Positions 5,972 through 6,733 of a DNA stretch of 6,733 bases are shown here, piece after piece (position 1 is the stretch's first letter; each line of letters starts with the position of its first letter). The notes beneath the pieces are model-generated. The model did no database searches. It had not been told where the DNA came from and saw nothing but the letters and a program-made list of their open reading frames with translations. The translations under genes and the position numbers were made by a program. The DNA is from an uncultured Candidatus Nitrosopelagicus sp. GTDB taxonomy: Archaea; Thermoproteota; Nitrososphaeria; Nitrososphaerales; Nitrosopumilaceae. The stretch spans positions 1-6,733 of the forward strand of contig CALBOT010000109.1 of NCBI GenBank assembly GCA_937896695.1, given 5' to 3'.

Positions 5972-6091
5972 ATGGGTTACAAAGAAAAAATTGTTGTCAT
6001 TCCTATTGCTCTTGTGGCAATTGGGATCTTTGGATCTGCCATATACATGACTGCTTGTAAGCATTCATTTTTTAGCTTTCTTGGATGTTGA
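5972..6091 (+). CDS. Putative tiny single-span membrane protein (39 aa), function unknown
   Basis: A short ORF divergent from psmA, not recognised. It begins MGYKEK, has a hydrophobic span at about 7-28 (IVVIPIALVAIGIFGSAIYM and following), and a short C-terminal part with C29, K30, H31 and a final Cys (39). The charge pattern predicts a cytoplasmic N terminus. The ATG lies 25 nt after the TATA element at 5943-5951 and has no SD, as expected of a leaderless gene. The two cysteines and the histidine after the span could bind a metal or form a disulphide, but that is speculation. The ORF is short, so without conservation data it may be chance; the membrane pattern and promoter placement argue for it. 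Confidence 0.5.
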   Translation: MGYKEKIVVIPIALVAIGIFGSAIYMTACKHSFFSFLGC

Positions 6092-6126
6092 AAAAAATAC
6101 TATATTGTTTAATGAAATTTAGCAAA

Positions 6127-6134
6127 TTTATGAT
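6127..6134 (+). promoter_or_regulatory. Likely promoter (TATA box) of the 110-aa gene
   Basis: TTTATGAT on the plus strand, centred about 28 nt before the ATG at 6159, in a 67-nt gap. No SD precedes the ATG, so a leaderless mRNA is likely. Confidence 0.5.
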
Positions 6135-6158
6135 ATTCTAGTAATTCTTTGTTTATTC

Positions 6159-6491
6159 ATGGTACGAGAGATCTCAATCATATCAAAAGACGAGTTGTCT
6201 GAAGATCAAATAGATAAAATCAAATCTTATTTTTTGGATATGCCAATATCTGAAATATTGATTGGATTGAAATTTGCTAAAAACAGATGGAATGCAAAAG
6301 ATGCCGGAACTCTAAAAGTTGGTAGAAAAAGCATAATCAATAATGAAGTCCATTCAATCACTGCTGAACAAGCTACGTGGAGATTAAATAACTGGAAATT
6401 AATGATCAAAAATTATAGAAAACGTGGTTATAGTTATCCGACTATATCTAGAATTAAAAAATTACTTCAAGAAATCAAGAAAAAAGATTAG
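6159..6491 (+). CDS. Conserved-looking basic hypothetical protein, 110 aa
   Basis: I do not recognise a family. The protein is soluble with no signal peptide or membrane span. The N-terminal third is mildly acidic and probably helical (ISKDELSEDQIDKIKSYFLD, 8-27), followed by a middle with KFAKNRWNAKDAGTLKVGRK (38-57) and ITAEQATWRLNNWKLMIKNY (67-86). The C terminus is very basic, with RKRGYSYPTISRIKKLLQ (87-104), ending KKKD. Trp residues at 44, 74 and 79 and the basic end could suit nucleic acid binding, which is an inference from composition only. The coding frame is open and A/T-biased like its neighbours. It has its own TATA box and no SD. Its stop overlaps the stop of the converging CdvB-like gene by bases. 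Confidence 0.75.
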   Translation: MVREISIISKDELSEDQIDKIKSYFLDMPISEILIGLKFAKNRWNAKDAGTLKVGRKSIINNEVHSITAEQATWRLNNWKLMIKNYRKRGYSYPTISRIKKLLQEIKKKD

Positions 6492-6733
6492 ATTGCTTCT
6501 CTTTCTCTTAGAATGTCATCGACACTATTTTTACTAACTGGTGGTTCTGGCATGCTTTTTCTAGTTTGACCTTCGACCATTGCTTGTGCTTCATCAAGTA
6601 TTGACTGTGCTTCTTTATTTGATGCTGTAAATTCTCCAAATGTTCCTTCACTTGTAATTGTTGTGCCGGTTGCAATGTCTCCTAACATACTTGATAGGTC
6701 ATTCATTGAATCTGCAACTTCTGGCATCATTCC
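6488..6733 (-). CDS. cdvB: Snf7/ESCRT-III-like protein, probably a CdvB paralogue, C-terminal part only
   Basis: The frame is open from the right edge (a Gly codon precedes the first Met), so the gene begins outside the window and about 81 C-terminal residues are seen. Counting from the first Met, MPEVADSMNDLSSMLGDIA (2-20) and SNKEAQSILDEAQAMVEGQT (37-56) resemble the last helices of the Snf7 domain, with the acidic hinge between them. A proline motif MPEPPV (60-65) follows, as in MIM2 elements that bind the MIT domain of the Vps4/CdvC ATPase. Only 15 residues come after it, so there is no winged helix for CdvA binding as in Sulfolobus CdvB. In Cdv-type archaea these proteins form division filaments. 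The family call rests on pattern only, and the exact paralogue cannot be told. Confidence 0.6.
   Translation of the reverse strand, partial: GMMPEVADSMNDLSSMLGDIATGTTITSEGTFGEFTASNKEAQSILDEAQAMVEGQTRKSMPEPPVSKNSVDDILREREAI

Noticed and set aside
6227..6409. Minus-strand 60-codon frame inside the 110-aa gene
   Set aside because: No promoter or SD, and the plus-strand frame is longer and has a well-placed TATA box.
6493..6510. Pyrimidine-rich tract after the 110-aa gene as a terminator
   Set aside because: It codes for the charged C-terminal end of the CdvB-like protein on the other strand, has only short T runs and no hairpin.

Overview
The window looks like a piece of an AT-rich archaeal chromosome, most probably from an ammonia-oxidising Nitrososphaerota (Thaumarchaeota) of the Nitrosopumilus type. 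The ribosomal proteins are of archaeal type. A 20S proteasome alpha subunit, an RNase P protein Rpp29 and a likely Snf7/CdvB division protein are present. Codons mostly end in A or T. The lineage is inferred from protein character and gene order; no search was run.

Right part (about 4150-6733). The right edge holds the C-terminal end of a probable ESCRT-III-like CdvB paralogue (minus strand, cut by the window). It converges, with overlapping stop codons, on a plus-strand gene for a basic 110-aa protein that I do not recognise. Next is a plus-strand 39-codon ORF for a single-span membrane peptide. It diverges from the proteasome alpha gene psmA, and one near-palindromic TATA element lies about 25-28 nt from both start codons. 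Downstream of psmA on the minus strand are a SPOUT-class RNA methyltransferase (SPOUT1/C9orf114 family), a second tiny single-span membrane ORF (36 aa), and the promoter of the ribosomal operon.

Left part (1-4119, all minus strand). This is a compact ribosomal operon in the order uL3, uL4, uL23, uS19, uL22, uS3, uL29, Rpp29 (Rnp1), the last cut by the left edge. Most junctions overlap or are only a few bases apart, and the internal genes have Shine-Dalgarno (SD) motifs inside the end of the preceding gene. The one larger gap, between uL23 and uS19, is where many archaea carry uL2. Here uL2 is absent and the gap holds a TATA-like box plus a strong SD motif.

Expression layout. Genes that head a transcription unit show a TATA-like box about 25-32 nt before the ATG and little or no SD, which suggests leaderless or near-leaderless mRNAs. 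Genes inside the ribosomal operon show SD motifs instead. The window joins ribosome synthesis, probable rRNA methylation, tRNA 5' maturation, protein degradation and probably cell division. I see no mobile element, CRISPR array, rRNA or tRNA. The less explained parts are the two tiny membrane ORFs, the shared divergent promoter, the uL2 gap and the unknown 110-aa protein.
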